Position numbers and translations under genes: made by a program. This document shows, piece by piece, positions 8,374 to 16,825 of a stretch of DNA of 35,737 nt (position 1 is its first letter; each line of letters starts with the position of its first letter). Origin of the DNA: an uncultured Lentisphaeria bacterium (GTDB lineage: Bacteria > Verrucomicrobiota > Lentisphaeria > Victivallales > Victivallaceae); assembly GCA_903863035.1 (NCBI GenBank), contig CAIPAT010000165.1, forward strand, positions 1 through 35,737. The letters are read 5' to 3'. The notes beneath the pieces are model-generated. The model saw only the letters and a list, made by a program, of their open reading frames with translations. It did not search any database and had not been told where the DNA came from.

Positions 8374-9135
8374 ATGGAACAACTTACCAAGAACCAGGAG
8401 GCGCTGATCAAGGCCCTCTATACCAGACACGGCAGAAAAAAATACGATCTTTGTATTTGCGAGGGCGTAAGATGTTGCGCCGATTTTCTCGCCGCCAGTC
8501 CCGGCCTGCTGGAGTTGCTGGTCTGCACTGAAGAATTTTCCCATGATTTCGACAACTACAATCCGGTACGCATTCCCGAAAGTCAGTTTTCAAAGCTCTC
8601 AGCTACTATAGCCTCCCAGGGAATTCTGGCAGTGGCAAAAAAACCGGAACCGGTGCCGGAGTCAAAACATCCCGCTGACCCGTTTGTTTTCGTGCTTGAC
8701 CGGGTTGGCGATCCCGGCAATTTCGGCACTATCCTGCGTACAGTCAAAGCCGCCGGCTTGAAAGAATTGTGGTACACCGCCGGCTCGGTGGACCCGTTCA
8801 ATGATAAAGTGCTGCGTTCCGCGATGGCCGCCCAGTTTACCATCGGACTGCGCCAGTTTGCCGACCTTAAGACGCTTAAACAGACGCTGACCGCATTCGG
8901 ATACAACCGTTTTTACCGCACTGACCCGCATCAAGGCGTGAACTGTTTCACCGCGCCCGACCTGTTCAATAAATCCGTGGTGATTATCGGCAGCGAAGCC
9001 GAAGGGGCCGGGGAACTGGACGGTTCCGTTCCGGTAACGATCCCGATGCCGGGCAACAGCGAATCCCTGAACGCAGCCCAGGCCGCCACCATCTTCCTCT
9101 TCGAATACGTCCGCAGAACATTCGCCGCAAAATAG
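8374..9135 (+). CDS. TrmH/SpoU-family RNA 2'-O-methyltransferase
   Basis: This 253-residue SPOUT enzyme should methylate a ribose 2'-OH of rRNA or tRNA using S-adenosylmethionine. The three SpoU motifs are all visible: motif 1 LDRVGDPGNFGTILRT (about residue 110), motif 2 IIGSEAEGAGEL (about 208) and motif 3 IPMPGNSESLNAAQAA (about 226), the last forming the trefoil knot. An N-terminal part of about 100 residues matches the SpoU substrate-binding domain. GGAGG (8361-8365) is 8 bases before the ATG. Which RNA position is modified cannot be told. A second, decayed copy of its last 105 bases lies at 10112-10217. Confidence 0.92.
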   Translation: MEQLTKNQEALIKALYTRHGRKKYDLCICEGVRCCADFLAASPGLLELLVCTEEFSHDFDNYNPVRIPESQFSKLSATIASQGILAVAKKPEPVPESKHPADPFVFVLDRVGDPGNFGTILRTVKAAGLKELWYTAGSVDPFNDKVLRSAMAAQFTIGLRQFADLKTLKQTLTAFGYNRFYRTDPHQGVNCFTAPDLFNKSVVIIGSEAEGAGELDGSVPVTIPMPGNSESLNAAQAATIFLFEYVRRTFAAK

Positions 9136-9180
9136 TAGCGTCGCGAATTAGCGCGGAGGCCCCGGCAAGGCAGTTCATTT

Positions 9181-9315
9181 ATTTAACAGGAATGAACAGG
9201 ATATGCAGGATAAAATTCATTCAGTTAATGTCCGCGTTTCACGCAGCCATTAACTGAAAAGAATCTTTTTCCAGGCTTTTCTCATCATGTGCATCCTGTC
9301 TATCCCTGTTAAATT
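9181..9315. repeat. 135-nt nested foldback repeat
   Basis: Outer arms ATTTAACAGG-AATGAACAGGAT (9181-9202) and its complement in 9292-9313 match at 19 of 22 positions; an inner perfect pair CAGTTAATG (9222-9230) / CATTAACTG (9248-9256) closes a further GCG/CGC hairpin. The AACAGGAT-type arms are of the kind often found as dispersed intergenic repeats. It lies just after the RNA methyltransferase gene and has no ORF. Confidence 0.65.
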
Positions 9316-9606
9316 TTAATGGGACTTCAGCCGTATTAAAAGTTGAACATTGGCAGCAATCCTGTTCACTGTGACTGCGGCATCCTTTTCATTTTTCTAT
9401 TATCGCGGCAGAAATCTTCAGGATAACGGTGTATTTTTCTAATCAAAAGATATTAGAGGCAATTGCAAAACTATCGTTTTGCAGGAATTTAGAATTTAGA
9501 ATCTATAAATCAGAATAAGATTAGGAATCAAATCCGGATTTACTCTGACTACAGACTCCTGAATTCTGACTACTTTTTAAATTACCTCATTAACTCGGGA
9601 TATAAC
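9316..9606. other. Intergenic stretch without recognised gene
   Basis: A/T-rich, with imperfect short repetitions of TTAGAAT and of the phrase GACTACAGACTCCTGAATTCTGACTAC near 9546-9572. The last phrase resembles the CTGTCTCCTGACTTC end of the low-complexity tract at 11399-11475. No ORF with a ribosome-binding site and no RNA gene is seen. Confidence 0.6.
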
Positions 9607-10056
9607 ATGCGGTATTATAAACAGACACAAGGATTTTCCTGCGGTCCGGCCTGCGCCAGAATGATGCTACATTCCATGGGCATCGAGGAGACCGAAGAAA
9701 AACTTATTGCCATCATGGAGGCCGCCGCGCATCAGGGCACGCCGCGGGCCAACTGGCACAAACTGGCGGCACATTATCATCTGGACATTATTGCCCGGGA
9801 ACCGGGATCGCTGGAAGAGCTGATTGAACTTAAGGCGGCGGGATGGCAGATCACGCTGCTGGTACTGGCCGACGTGCCGCATTATGTGGTCTTTCTCGGC
9901 GTCCGCGACGGGCGCGTCTATATGCATGATCCATGGAGCGGGCCGAACTACAGTCTGTTAATCCGTAATTTTCTCCGCAAGTGGGAGATCTCGCCGGAAA
10001 AATGGCGGCATGACAGCATCTACAACTCCCATCGCTGGTTCGTGGCGCTGGCGTGA
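9607..10056 (+). CDS. C39-like / papain-fold cysteine protease-like protein
   Basis: The 149-residue protein has the catalytic pattern of the C39 (double-glycine leader) peptidase fold: Q8 and C12 in TQGFSCGPAC, H92 in VPHYVVF and D108 in MHDPWSG. There is no signal peptide, no transmembrane part and no ABC-transporter domain, so it is a stand-alone domain of the 'cysteine peptidase C39 family protein' type rather than a bacteriocin exporter. No leader-peptide gene with a Gly-Gly site is seen nearby, so its substrate is unknown. The start follows CTCGGGA at 6 bases. It is followed by the half-repeat at 10079. Confidence 0.75.
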   Translation: MRYYKQTQGFSCGPACARMMLHSMGIEETEEKLIAIMEAAAHQGTPRANWHKLAAHYHLDIIAREPGSLEELIELKAAGWQITLLVLADVPHYVVFLGVRDGRVYMHDPWSGPNYSLLIRNFLRKWEISPEKWRHDSIYNSHRWFVALA

Positions 10057-10078
10057 AAGGCAACGCCACGGGACGGGC

Positions 10079-10110
10079 AAAGTAGGACAGTTTCGCCGAA
10101 ACTGTCTCAT
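10079..10110. repeat. Half copy of the 32-91 palindromic repeat
   Basis: AAGTAGG followed by ACAGTTTC-gcc-GAAACTGT and CTCATG reproduces the left half of the element at 32-63. The two differing stem positions (C/A at one end and G/T at the other) keep the pairing, which supports selection on the hairpin or a palindromic insertion mechanism. It abuts the decayed methyltransferase fragment. Confidence 0.7.
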
Positions 10111-10111
10111 G

Positions 10112-10217
10112 CCGGTGACGATCCAGATTCCGGGCAGTAGCGAATCACTGAATGCCACCCTGGCCGGCCGCCATCTTCCTGCTCGAATACGTCCGCAGAA
10201 CATTCGCCGCAAAATAG
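10112..10217 (+). pseudogene. Decayed duplicate of the SpoU methyltransferase 3' end
   Basis: These 106 bases align to 9031-9135, the last 34 codons of the methyltransferase, with about a dozen substitutions and one added base; the final 35 bases including the stop are identical. The copy reads PVTIQIPGSSESLNA and then leaves frame at GGCCGGCC. It begins just after the hairpin half-repeat and ends four bases before the stop of the leftward CaiB-like gene. It is a remnant and not expected to be expressed. Confidence 0.85.
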
Positions 10218-10221
10218 CAGG

Positions 10222-11361
10222 TCAATCCGCCGCAAATTCCTGGCGGAGTTTTTCGCCGTGTTCGTTCAGTTTGGGCGGAAGCTGTTTAGTGCAGGCGGAA
10301 TCGTATGCACCGAATTTTAGAGGAGAACCCGGCACTTGGCGTCCGCCGACATTTTCCACCATATTCCTGGCCTGGATCTGGGGCATGTTTTCCGCCTCGG
10401 TGACGGTCTGCACCAATCCGACCGGGATATGTGCGTTTTCCAGTTTGGACTGCCACGCATCTGCTGTATCGGCGCTCAGCGCAACTTCCAGAGCGGGTTT
10501 TAAATCACCGTAATTCTCAACGCGTTTTTCATTGGAGTTGAACCGCTGATCCTGCGCCAGTTCCGGCAGCCCCAGCGTAACACACATGGCGTCAAAAAGT
10601 TTATCATTGCCGCAGCAGATGGCAAGCATGCGGTCACTGCACTGGAAAGTGTCAAACGGAGCGATGGACGGATGCCGGTTGCCGATGCGGTGCGGATTGA
10701 CATGTTTGGCCAGCGCGTCCATCAGGCCGTGTTCCATCAGACTGAAAATGCCGTCGAGCATCGCCACGTCAATCGTGGTGCCGCGTCCGGTACGCTCACG
10801 GGCGGCCAGCGCGGTGGCGATAGCCGCATAGGCGAACACGCCTGCCGACAGATCGGCAATGGAAGTTCCGACACGGGTCGGCGCACCGTCAGGTTCGCCG
10901 GTAACGCTCATGATGCCGGAGAGCGCCTGCACCACGGTGTCGTAGGCGGGAGCCTGATGCAGCGGGCCGTACTGGCCGAATCCTGAAACCGAACAGACGA
11001 TCAGGCGCGGAAATTCCTTGACCAGTTCCGCCGGGTCCAAACCCAGGCGGGCCATAGCGCCGGGGCTGAAGTTCTCCACCACGATGTCGGCTTTGCCAAT
11101 CATGCGCTTGACCAGCGCCAGGTCATCCGGATTTTTCAGATCCAACGCAATACTTTCCTTGCCGCGGTTGGCAAACCAGAAATAAGCTGAGGTGTCATCG
11201 TCATAGAACGGGCCGAAAGCGCGGCTGTCATCGCCGGTATCCGGACGTTCGACTTTAATGATCCGCGCCCCCTGGTCCGCCAGCATCATCGTGCAGAACG
11301 GTCCGCTGAGTACATGGGTGAAATCAATAACGGTAATTCCTGTTAACGACTTGTTTTCCAT
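10222..11361 (-). CDS. CaiB/BaiF-type (class III) CoA-transferase
   Basis: This 379-residue protein matches formyl-CoA-transferase-like class III enzymes: it opens with the GITVIDFTHVLSGPFC segment, continues with RIIKVERPDTGDDSR, NRGKESIALDLK and FSPGAMARLGLD, and has the probable catalytic aspartate in GTSIADLSAG (about residue 169). It would move CoA between carboxylic acids through an acyl-aspartate intermediate. The substrates cannot be read off. It is the last gene of the leftward scp cluster, 119 bases after the scpC-like gene across a low-complexity tract. In that place it might recycle CoA between propionyl-CoA, succinyl-CoA or another acid; this is inference. AGGTAATC precedes the ATG. 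Confidence 0.9.
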   Translation of the reverse strand: MENKSLTGITVIDFTHVLSGPFCTMMLADQGARIIKVERPDTGDDSRAFGPFYDDDTSAYFWFANRGKESIALDLKNPDDLALVKRMIGKADIVVENFSPGAMARLGLDPAELVKEFPRLIVCSVSGFGQYGPLHQAPAYDTVVQALSGIMSVTGEPDGAPTRVGTSIADLSAGVFAYAAIATALAARERTGRGTTIDVAMLDGIFSLMEHGLMDALAKHVNPHRIGNRHPSIAPFDTFQCSDRMLAICCGNDKLFDAMCVTLGLPELAQDQRFNSNEKRVENYGDLKPALEVALSADTADAWQSKLENAHIPVGLVQTVTEAENMPQIQARNMVENVGGRQVPGSPLKFGAYDSACTKQLPPKLNEHGEKLRQEFAAD

Positions 11362-11398
11362 AATGATTACCTCATAAAAAGTTCTAAAGTTTTTTTCC

Positions 11399-11475
11399 AG
11401 TCACCAGTCCCCAGTCACCAGTACCAGTCCCCAGTCACCAGTCACCAGTCCCCTGTCTCCTGACTTCTGGATTTT
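11399..11475. repeat. Low-complexity tandem tract of CAGTCACCAGTCCC-like units
   Basis: About five imperfect units of CCAGTCACCAGT / CCAGTCCCCAGT follow one another, ending in CTGTCTCCTGACTTCTGG. It separates the CaiB-like and scpC-like genes. It has no ORF and is a likely site of slippage or assembly error. Confidence 0.7.
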
Positions 11476-11480
11476 GTTAT

Positions 11481-12965
11481 TCAACTTAGCATTTTACCAG
11501 TTTGCAAATAATTCCGGTGCAGTTCAAAAGTCTTCGACAAATCATGTCCGATATGACCGCCGCTTGCACTGTTAAGATAACTGTGTAGATAGAAGCGGTA
11601 TTCCGGGGCGGCGCATTTTTCGATAATCTCCCGCGCTTTTGCACGGGGCGAAAGGCCGCGCAAATCCGCGACACCGTATTCCGTCACTATCACTTTGACG
11701 GAGTGTTCGCTGTGATCCAGATGCGTGCACATGGGAACGATTGACGAAATGCAACCCTGCTTGGCGGTGGACGGCAGCATAAACACGGAAAGATAAGCGT
11801 TGCGTTCAAAATCCCCGCTGCCGCCAATGCCGTTCATAATATTCTGTCCGAAAAGATGCGTGGAATTGGCATTGCCGTAGATATCCGCCTCCAGCGCGAC
11901 ATTCAGTGCGATAACCCCAAGCCGCCGGATGACTTCCGGATTATTGGACAACTCCTGTGGCCGCAGTACTATTTTAGACTTATAAAAATCAAAATTCGCG
12001 TAAATTCTTTCCAGCGTTGCTGGAGCTACAGTGAGGCTGGAGGCGCTGATTCCGGAAATCTTGCCTTTATCCATCAGTTCCGCGGCGCTGTCCTGAAAAA
12101 CTTCGGTGTACATGCTGAATACCGGAAAATCCGGATGTTCGCCCAGCGCTTTTAGAACGGCATTGTTGATATTGCCGACGCCGCTCTGGATTGGCAGAAA
12201 TGTTTTCGGGATACGTCCTGTACCAAGTTCGTTTAGCAGGAATTCAACCAGATTGGCGGCGATTTTGCGGTCAGTATCATTGCATTCCGCGAATGCACCG
12301 ATTTCGTCCGGCGAATTTGTTTCAACCACGGCGGCGATTTTCTCCGGCGGCACGGTCAGATAACCGCAACCGATCCGGTCCATTGGATGGCAGACGGGAA
12401 CCGGCGTCCTGTCCGGCGGTGCGCTCAGGAACGCGATGTCGGTAATTTCCTCCAGCCGCGGCGAATGATATGCATTAAGTTCGACAATTATCTTTTTAGC
12501 TTTCGCAGCAAAAGTCGGAGCAGCCCCGATGCCGGTGGTCAGAGTGATGCGTCCGGAGTTATCAATGGCCGAGGCTTCAATAATCGCGAAATCCAACTCC
12601 CCGAAAAAGCCGTAATCAACCATCTGGGCTATTTCGGATAAATGCATATCAGTGAAATCAATTTTCCCTGCGTTAATCATTTTGCGCATGATGCCGCTAG
12701 TCTGATATGGAGCGCGCCAGCTGACCGCGCCGGATTCCGCCAGCAAGTCTTCCGAACTCGCACTGATGGATGCTCCGGACAGCAGTCTTACCTGAAAAGG
12801 GTGCCCGGCCTGATGCAGACTGATCGCGCGTTCAGCCAGCGCCTTCGGTACGGCCTTGGGAGCTCCGGCCGGCGAAAAGCCGCCGATGGCAACCATGCTG
12901 CCATCAAGGATTAAATCGGCTGCCTCCGCCGCGGACATGACCGGGAAACGGTTATAACTGCTCAT
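11481..12965 (-). CDS. scpC: Acetyl-CoA hydrolase/transferase family, propionyl-CoA:succinate CoA-transferase-like
   Basis: The 494-residue product belongs to the Cat1/AarC/ScpC type of class I CoA-transferases. Family marks include the N-terminal VAIGGFSPAGAPKAVP, the LTTGIGAAPTFA glycine-rich turn, the catalytic-glutamate segment FSMYTEVFQDS, and the C-terminal GIGGSGDFERNAY and VIVTEYGVADLRG. With scpA and scpB in the same leftward cluster, the parsimonious role is transfer of CoA from propionyl-CoA to succinate, closing the succinate-to-propionate cycle; acetate or another acceptor is possible. The second in-frame ATG is taken as start because GGGAG then lies about 8 bases upstream; the first ATG (12971) is only two bases from it. 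Confidence 0.88.
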   Translation of the reverse strand: MSSYNRFPVMSAAEAADLILDGSMVAIGGFSPAGAPKAVPKALAERAISLHQAGHPFQVRLLSGASISASSEDLLAESGAVSWRAPYQTSGIMRKMINAGKIDFTDMHLSEIAQMVDYGFFGELDFAIIEASAIDNSGRITLTTGIGAAPTFAAKAKKIIVELNAYHSPRLEEITDIAFLSAPPDRTPVPVCHPMDRIGCGYLTVPPEKIAAVVETNSPDEIGAFAECNDTDRKIAANLVEFLLNELGTGRIPKTFLPIQSGVGNINNAVLKALGEHPDFPVFSMYTEVFQDSAAELMDKGKISGISASSLTVAPATLERIYANFDFYKSKIVLRPQELSNNPEVIRRLGVIALNVALEADIYGNANSTHLFGQNIMNGIGGSGDFERNAYLSVFMLPSTAKQGCISSIVPMCTHLDHSEHSVKVIVTEYGVADLRGLSPRAKAREIIEKCAAPEYRFYLHSYLNSASGGHIGHDLSKTFELHRNYLQTGKMLS

Positions 12966-12979
12966 GAACATTCTCCCTA

Positions 12980-13080
12980 AAACAAATTCTAAAGTTCTAA
13001 AGTTTTTAAAATCCCAAAGTCATAAAACCAGTTCTAAAATTATGAAGTTATACAGAAAGCAAGTTCTAAAGTAATTATAG
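12980..13080. repeat. A/T-rich degenerate AGTTCTAAAGT repeats
   Basis: The unit AGTTCTAAAGT and variants recur about five times between the scpC-like gene and the frameshifted four-helix-bundle gene. Similar TTCTAAAGTTTTT strings occur at 11382-11396 and around 13425-13445, all in gaps of the scp cluster. No gene is present. Confidence 0.6.
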
Positions 13081-13089
13081 CCTGTACCC

Positions 13090-13455
13090 TTAAAGGTTGG
13101 ATTTTTTGGATATGGTTGAAAAGATCGCCAGCAACTCTGATGTTTCATTTTTCAGCCAGATTAATTCATCCTGCTGCTTCTGAGTAAATTTCCATGTGCA
13201 TTCCATTATTTCAAACCAATACATAGTTTCCGCTGCCTTTTTCAACAATACCAATTTTATGAAGAAAATCATTTTTTGATTCTGCTCTGTTTGCCTCCCG
13301 ATAATTAGCTCCAATTGATGTAGCGGAACGCAATATCTGTTTAGCAACGACGCCATCAATTGTTGAGCATTGAAATGATATTAGAAATAAAATAACTTTA
13401 ACGGCATATCCTTTTGTTCGTGTCTCTAAAAGTTTTTAAAGTCTTTATTATTCAT
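13090..13455 (-). pseudogene. Frameshifted four-helix bundle protein
   Basis: Three frames together give one about 120-residue four-helix-bundle protein of the family often found as 23S rRNA intervening-sequence proteins. Reading starts at ATG 13455 (MNNKDFKN, after AGTGGAAG), shifts at the A-run 13428-13431 (one base short) to ETRTKGYAVKV and on to the family hallmark RSATSIGANYREANRAESK, then shifts again at the T-run 13240-13244 (one base extra) to AAETMYWFEIMECTWK and the end at 13090. Both shifts sit in homopolymers and cancel, so either the gene is dead or the sequence has two homopolymer errors. The last frame alone leaves an 89-residue ORF. It interrupts the scp cluster. Confidence 0.8.
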
Positions 13456-13519
13456 TAATAACTTCCACTCTTCAGAGTATTGTCTCTTCGTGCTTTAGCA
13501 CTTTAGAACTTCCCCTAAT

Positions 13520-14299
13520 TCATTTTCCTGCAAAAACCGGTTTGCGTTTTTCAAAAAATGCGGCAATGCCTTCTTTGGCGTCATCACTGTCATAAACCAC
13601 CCGGCGCAAGCCCTGCAAACGTTCAAACTCGTCAGGGGTCAGCGGATTCGCTTCATTGAGCGCCCGCAATTCCTCTTTAATCAAGGCGATGGATAGCGGG
13701 GCTTTGACCGAGATCAACTCTGCAATTTCCATAACGGCGGCTTCGAGCTCCGCCGCCGGAAAAGTGCGGTTGACGATGCCGGTCTGCAAAGCGCGTTCAG
13801 CGCTGACCGGTTTGGCAGTAAACAGCATTTCCTTGATGACGTGCAGGCTGCAATCGCGGATCAGATTATGAATCCCGACAATATCATAAGCCACGCCGAG
13901 ATTCGCCGGAGTCATCGCAAAAGTACTGGTGTCTGCGGCAAAAATCATGTCGCAGCTCATCACCAATTCAAAAGCCCCACCCCAGACCGAGCCCTCAACC
14001 ATAGCGATAACCGGACCCGGAAAACTCTGGATTGCCCGGACACCGCGGCGCAGCGGGTCTTGATAACTCAGCGGGTCGCGGCTGCCTTTGGGCAGTTCGC
14101 TGATGTCGTGTCCGGCGGAAAAGACTTTGCAGCCTGCCGGAGCCCGCAAAATTACGCAGCGCGCGTCCTGTTCTTTTATCTGATTCAGCCCGGCAATCAG
14201 ATCGTCAATCAATTCTTTGCATAAGGCATTAAGTTTGGGTGGATTGTTCAAGGTGATAACGCCTGTGCGGTTTTTCATTTCGGTAATTACCAGACTCAT
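13520..14299 (-). CDS. scpB: Methylmalonyl-CoA decarboxylase (crotonase family)
   Basis: This 259-residue crotonase-fold protein is close along its whole length to Escherichia coli ScpB (YgfG) as I recall it: shared strings include LNAL near residue 24, ILRAP, KVFSAGHDI, the oxyanion-hole segment MVEGSVWGGAFE, STFAMTPANLGV, GIHNL, IKEELR, and the C-terminal FEKRKP. ScpB decarboxylates methylmalonyl-CoA to propionyl-CoA. Ordinary enoyl-CoA hydratases lack the VWGGAFE and MTPANLGV forms. It lies 29 bases after the mutase, with GGAG 8 bases before its ATG, so the two are one transcript. Confidence 0.9.
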   Translation of the reverse strand: MSLVITEMKNRTGVITLNNPPKLNALCKELIDDLIAGLNQIKEQDARCVILRAPAGCKVFSAGHDISELPKGSRDPLSYQDPLRRGVRAIQSFPGPVIAMVEGSVWGGAFELVMSCDMIFAADTSTFAMTPANLGVAYDIVGIHNLIRDCSLHVIKEMLFTAKPVSAERALQTGIVNRTFPAAELEAAVMEIAELISVKAPLSIALIKEELRALNEANPLTPDEFERLQGLRRVVYDSDDAKEGIAAFFEKRKPVFAGK

Positions 14300-14328
14300 C
14301 TTTTTACTCCCGAGTTTTGTGTTTTAGT

Positions 14329-16464
14329 CTATGAGTTTATTACGTCCAGCGACTTGGCAGCGCTTTCCAGCATCGGGGTGCCGGGACAGAAAATTGCTTT
14401 GACACCGTGCTGATACAGGAAATCATAATCCTGCGGCGGAATGACTCCGCCGGCAACAACTTTAATATCCTCCCTGCCGATCGCCTTGAGCTGCGCGATC
14501 AAGTCCGGCAGCAGTGTTTTATGTCCGGCGGCGAGTGATGACGCTCCAATCAGGTCAGCATTACTGGCGGCCGCGAGTTTGGCAACTTCTTCCGGAGTAG
14601 AGAACATGGGGCTGAAATCAACCGCAAAGCCCAGGTCGGAATAGGCGCTGGCGATCACTTTCGCGCCGCGGTCATGTCCGTCCTGACCCATTTTAGCGAT
14701 CAACATGCGCGGCGGCCGCCCGCTTTTCTTCGCCAGTTCCGCGACCCGTTCATGGATTGCATCAAACTGCGCTTTGGCCGCCGGATTCTGCGCAAATACC
14801 TTGGCGACAACTCCGGTTACGCAATGCGTCTTCTGCTGATACCGTCCGAAGACTTCTTCCATGGCATCGGAAATTTCGCCGATTGTTGCCCGCAGCCTTG
14901 CCGCTTTGACCGCGACGGCGAGAAGATTTCCATTCCCGGCGGCGGCCTGCTTTATTTCCTCCAGCACGGCTTTAACCGCCGCATTATCCCGCGATGCTTT
15001 GATTTTGCGCAGCGAATCAATCTGTTCATGGCTGACGGCGCTGTCATCAATCTCACGTACGTTTACCGCTTCCTCTTTTTGCAGATGATATTTATTCACT
15101 CCGACGATCACCCGGCTGCCTTCGTCAATCTGCGCCTGCATGGTTGCGGCCGCTTCATCAATCATCCGGTTCGGAATCCCGGCTTCAATGGCTTTGGCCA
15201 TGCCGCCGTTTTTCTCAATCAGGTCGATCAGCGCACCGGCCTGGTCAATGATTTCCTGAGTCAGCGATTCAACATAGTACGAGCCGGCCAGCGGATCCAC
15301 CGTGCGGCAGATTTCAGACTCCTCCTGAACAATGATCTGGGTGTTGCGCGCGATCCTGGCGGAAAATTCAGTCGGCAGCCCCAGTGCTTCGTCAAACGCG
15401 TTGGTATGCATCGACTGGGTGCCGCCCAGCGCGGCGGACAGACATTCAAGCGTTGTCCTGACAACATTGTTGTAGGGATCCTGCTCGGTCAGCGACCAGC
15501 CGGAAGTCTGGCAATGCGTCCGCAGCGCCAGCGAATGCGGATTTACCGCGCCGAATTTTTTTACCGCGTCACTCCACAGGCAGCGGGCGGCACGCAGCAT
15601 TGCCACGTTCATAAAGAAGTCCATGCCGATGCCGAAGAAAAATGACAGCCTCGGCGCGAAATCATCAATATGCAGTCCTGCGTCAACCGCAGCCCGGATA
15701 TATTCCATGCCGTCGGCAATGGTGAACGCCACCTGCTGGACGCTGTTCGCTCCGGCCTCGCCGATATGATAACCGCTGATGCTGATCGTGTTGAATTCCG
15801 GCATATTAATCGAACAGTACGCGATGATGTCAGAAATGATGCGCATGGAAGGTTTCGGCGGATAGATATAGGTGTTGCGGCAGAGATACTCTTTGAGAAT
15901 GTCGTTTTGAATTGTGCCGGTCAGCTTTTCCGGAGTGACGCCCTGTTCTTCGGCGGCGACGATGTAGAATGCCATGATCGGAATGACCGCGCCGTTCATC
16001 GTCATGGAGACGGACATGTGATCCAGCGGGATCTGGTCGAACAGGACTTTCATGTCTTCAACCGTATCCACGGCAACTCCGGCCTTGCCGACATCGCCCG
16101 CCACCCGCGGATTATCGGAATCGTAGCCGCGATGGGTAGCCAGGTCAAACGCAACCGATAACCCTTTCTGTCCGGCCGCCAGATTTTTACGGTAAAAAGC
16201 ATTGGATTCATGCGCTGTTGAGAATCCGGCGTACTGCCTGATTGTCCATGGACGCCCGACATACATGGAAGCCCGCGGACCGCGAATATACGGCGGCAGT
16301 CCAGGGAGTGTATTCAGATTTTTTAACTGACAAAGATCTTCCGCGGTGTATAGCGGTTTTACGGCAAATCCTTCAGGGGTGTTCCAGTTCAAATCATCAA
16401 TGGTTTTATGAAGCGATGCCGCCTCTTTCGCCGCCAGTCCCTGCCATACATCGAAATTTTCCAT
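14329..16464 (-). CDS. scpA: Methylmalonyl-CoA mutase, adenosylcobalamin-dependent
   Basis: This 711-residue single-chain mutase interconverts succinyl-CoA and methylmalonyl-CoA. The N-terminal TIM barrel (about 1-540) shows [36 protein letters not shown] and the CoA-channel region; the C-terminal cobalamin domain (about 580-711) shows [12 protein letters not shown] with the His that ligates cobalt, then [12 protein letters not shown] and AGGVIP. Its length equals that of the E. coli Sbm/ScpA type, and it is not the split two-subunit form. It heads the leftward scp cluster; AGGAGA is 7 bases upstream. The G-protein chaperone (ArgK/MeaB) that accompanies it in many genomes is not in the window. 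No cobalamin riboswitch is recognised in the 140 bases upstream. Confidence 0.95.
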   Translation of the reverse strand: MENFDVWQGLAAKEAASLHKTIDDLNWNTPEGFAVKPLYTAEDLCQLKNLNTLPGLPPYIRGPRASMYVGRPWTIRQYAGFSTAHESNAFYRKNLAAGQKGLSVAFDLATHRGYDSDNPRVAGDVGKAGVAVDTVEDMKVLFDQIPLDHMSVSMTMNGAVIPIMAFYIVAAEEQGVTPEKLTGTIQNDILKEYLCRNTYIYPPKPSMRIISDIIAYCSINMPEFNTISISGYHIGEAGANSVQQVAFTIADGMEYIRAAVDAGLHIDDFAPRLSFFFGIGMDFFMNVAMLRAARCLWSDAVKKFGAVNPHSLALRTHCQTSGWSLTEQDPYNNVVRTTLECLSAALGGTQSMHTNAFDEALGLPTEFSARIARNTQIIVQEESEICRTVDPLAGSYYVESLTQEIIDQAGALIDLIEKNGGMAKAIEAGIPNRMIDEAAATMQAQIDEGSRVIVGVNKYHLQKEEAVNVREIDDSAVSHEQIDSLRKIKASRDNAAVKAVLEEIKQAAAGNGNLLAVAVKAARLRATIGEISDAMEEVFGRYQQKTHCVTGVVAKVFAQNPAAKAQFDAIHERVAELAKKSGRPPRMLIAKMGQDGHDRGAKVIASAYSDLGFAVDFSPMFSTPEEVAKLAAASNADLIGASSLAAGHKTLLPDLIAQLKAIGREDIKVVAGGVIPPQDYDFLYQHGVKAIFCPGTPMLESAAKSLDVINS

Positions 16465-16607
16465 GCTGCTTTCTCCTGTCGTTGCACATCCATTTTATGA
16501 ATCCGGCTGAAAGCCGTCTTGCTCTCTGAAGATAATCTCTACAATAGCCTGACAGGATAAAATAACAAATACGGGAGAAAGCAAACTCATTAGTTTTTGA
16601 TTTGAAG

Positions 16608-16708
16608 TTATACTCTGCACGTCTGAAAATTTAACATAGATTGCGAAGATTTTGAGAATTGGTTCGTATTCTGAGAGGCTGCCGATACCAGGGTGTCGAA
16701 GAGTGCGA
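16608..16708. repeat. ~100-nt dispersed structured repeat, copy 1
   Basis: The stretch beginning TATACTCTGCACGTCTGAAAA and running through TGAGAGGCTGCCGATACC to GAAGAGTGCGAA recurs at 29577-29687 with few differences apart from an inserted block in copy 2. It contains the stem CGATAC-cagg-GTGTCG (16683-16698), which in copy 2 is CGATAC-cagt-GTATCG; pairing is kept through a G-U. The right flank, GCGACTAACATC, lies within a few bases of the 3' end of the leftward gene at 16826, as it does in copy 2. No ORF is present. The gap 16709-16825 holds a CCCGCAACTGCGGG palindrome and no gene. Confidence 0.8.
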
Positions 16709-16825
16709 ATAAACTAAAAAGATCGCAATCCCGCAACTGCGGGGCGAGCGTCTTGCGGTTGTCTTTTGCAGCTCTATACACAAAAATACTAGTTTTGGGG
16801 GGTCAGCATGTGCGACTAACATCAA

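Noticed and set aside
9607-10056. Bacteriocin processing system
   Set aside because: The C39-like protein has no transporter domain, and no Gly-Gly leader peptide or immunity gene is nearby.
11399-11475. Possible CRISPR array
   Set aside because: The units are about 12-14 bases, imperfect and without spacers; no cas gene is present.
14674-15645. 323-codon rightward open frame
   Set aside because: It lies wholly opposite the methylmalonyl-CoA mutase, has no ribosome-binding site, and its Arg/Phe/His-rich composition is that of an antisense shadow of a GC-biased gene.
16465-16607. Cobalamin riboswitch before the mutase
   Set aside because: No B12-box-like conserved core was recognised; only a small CGGCT-gaa-AGCCG hairpin is present.
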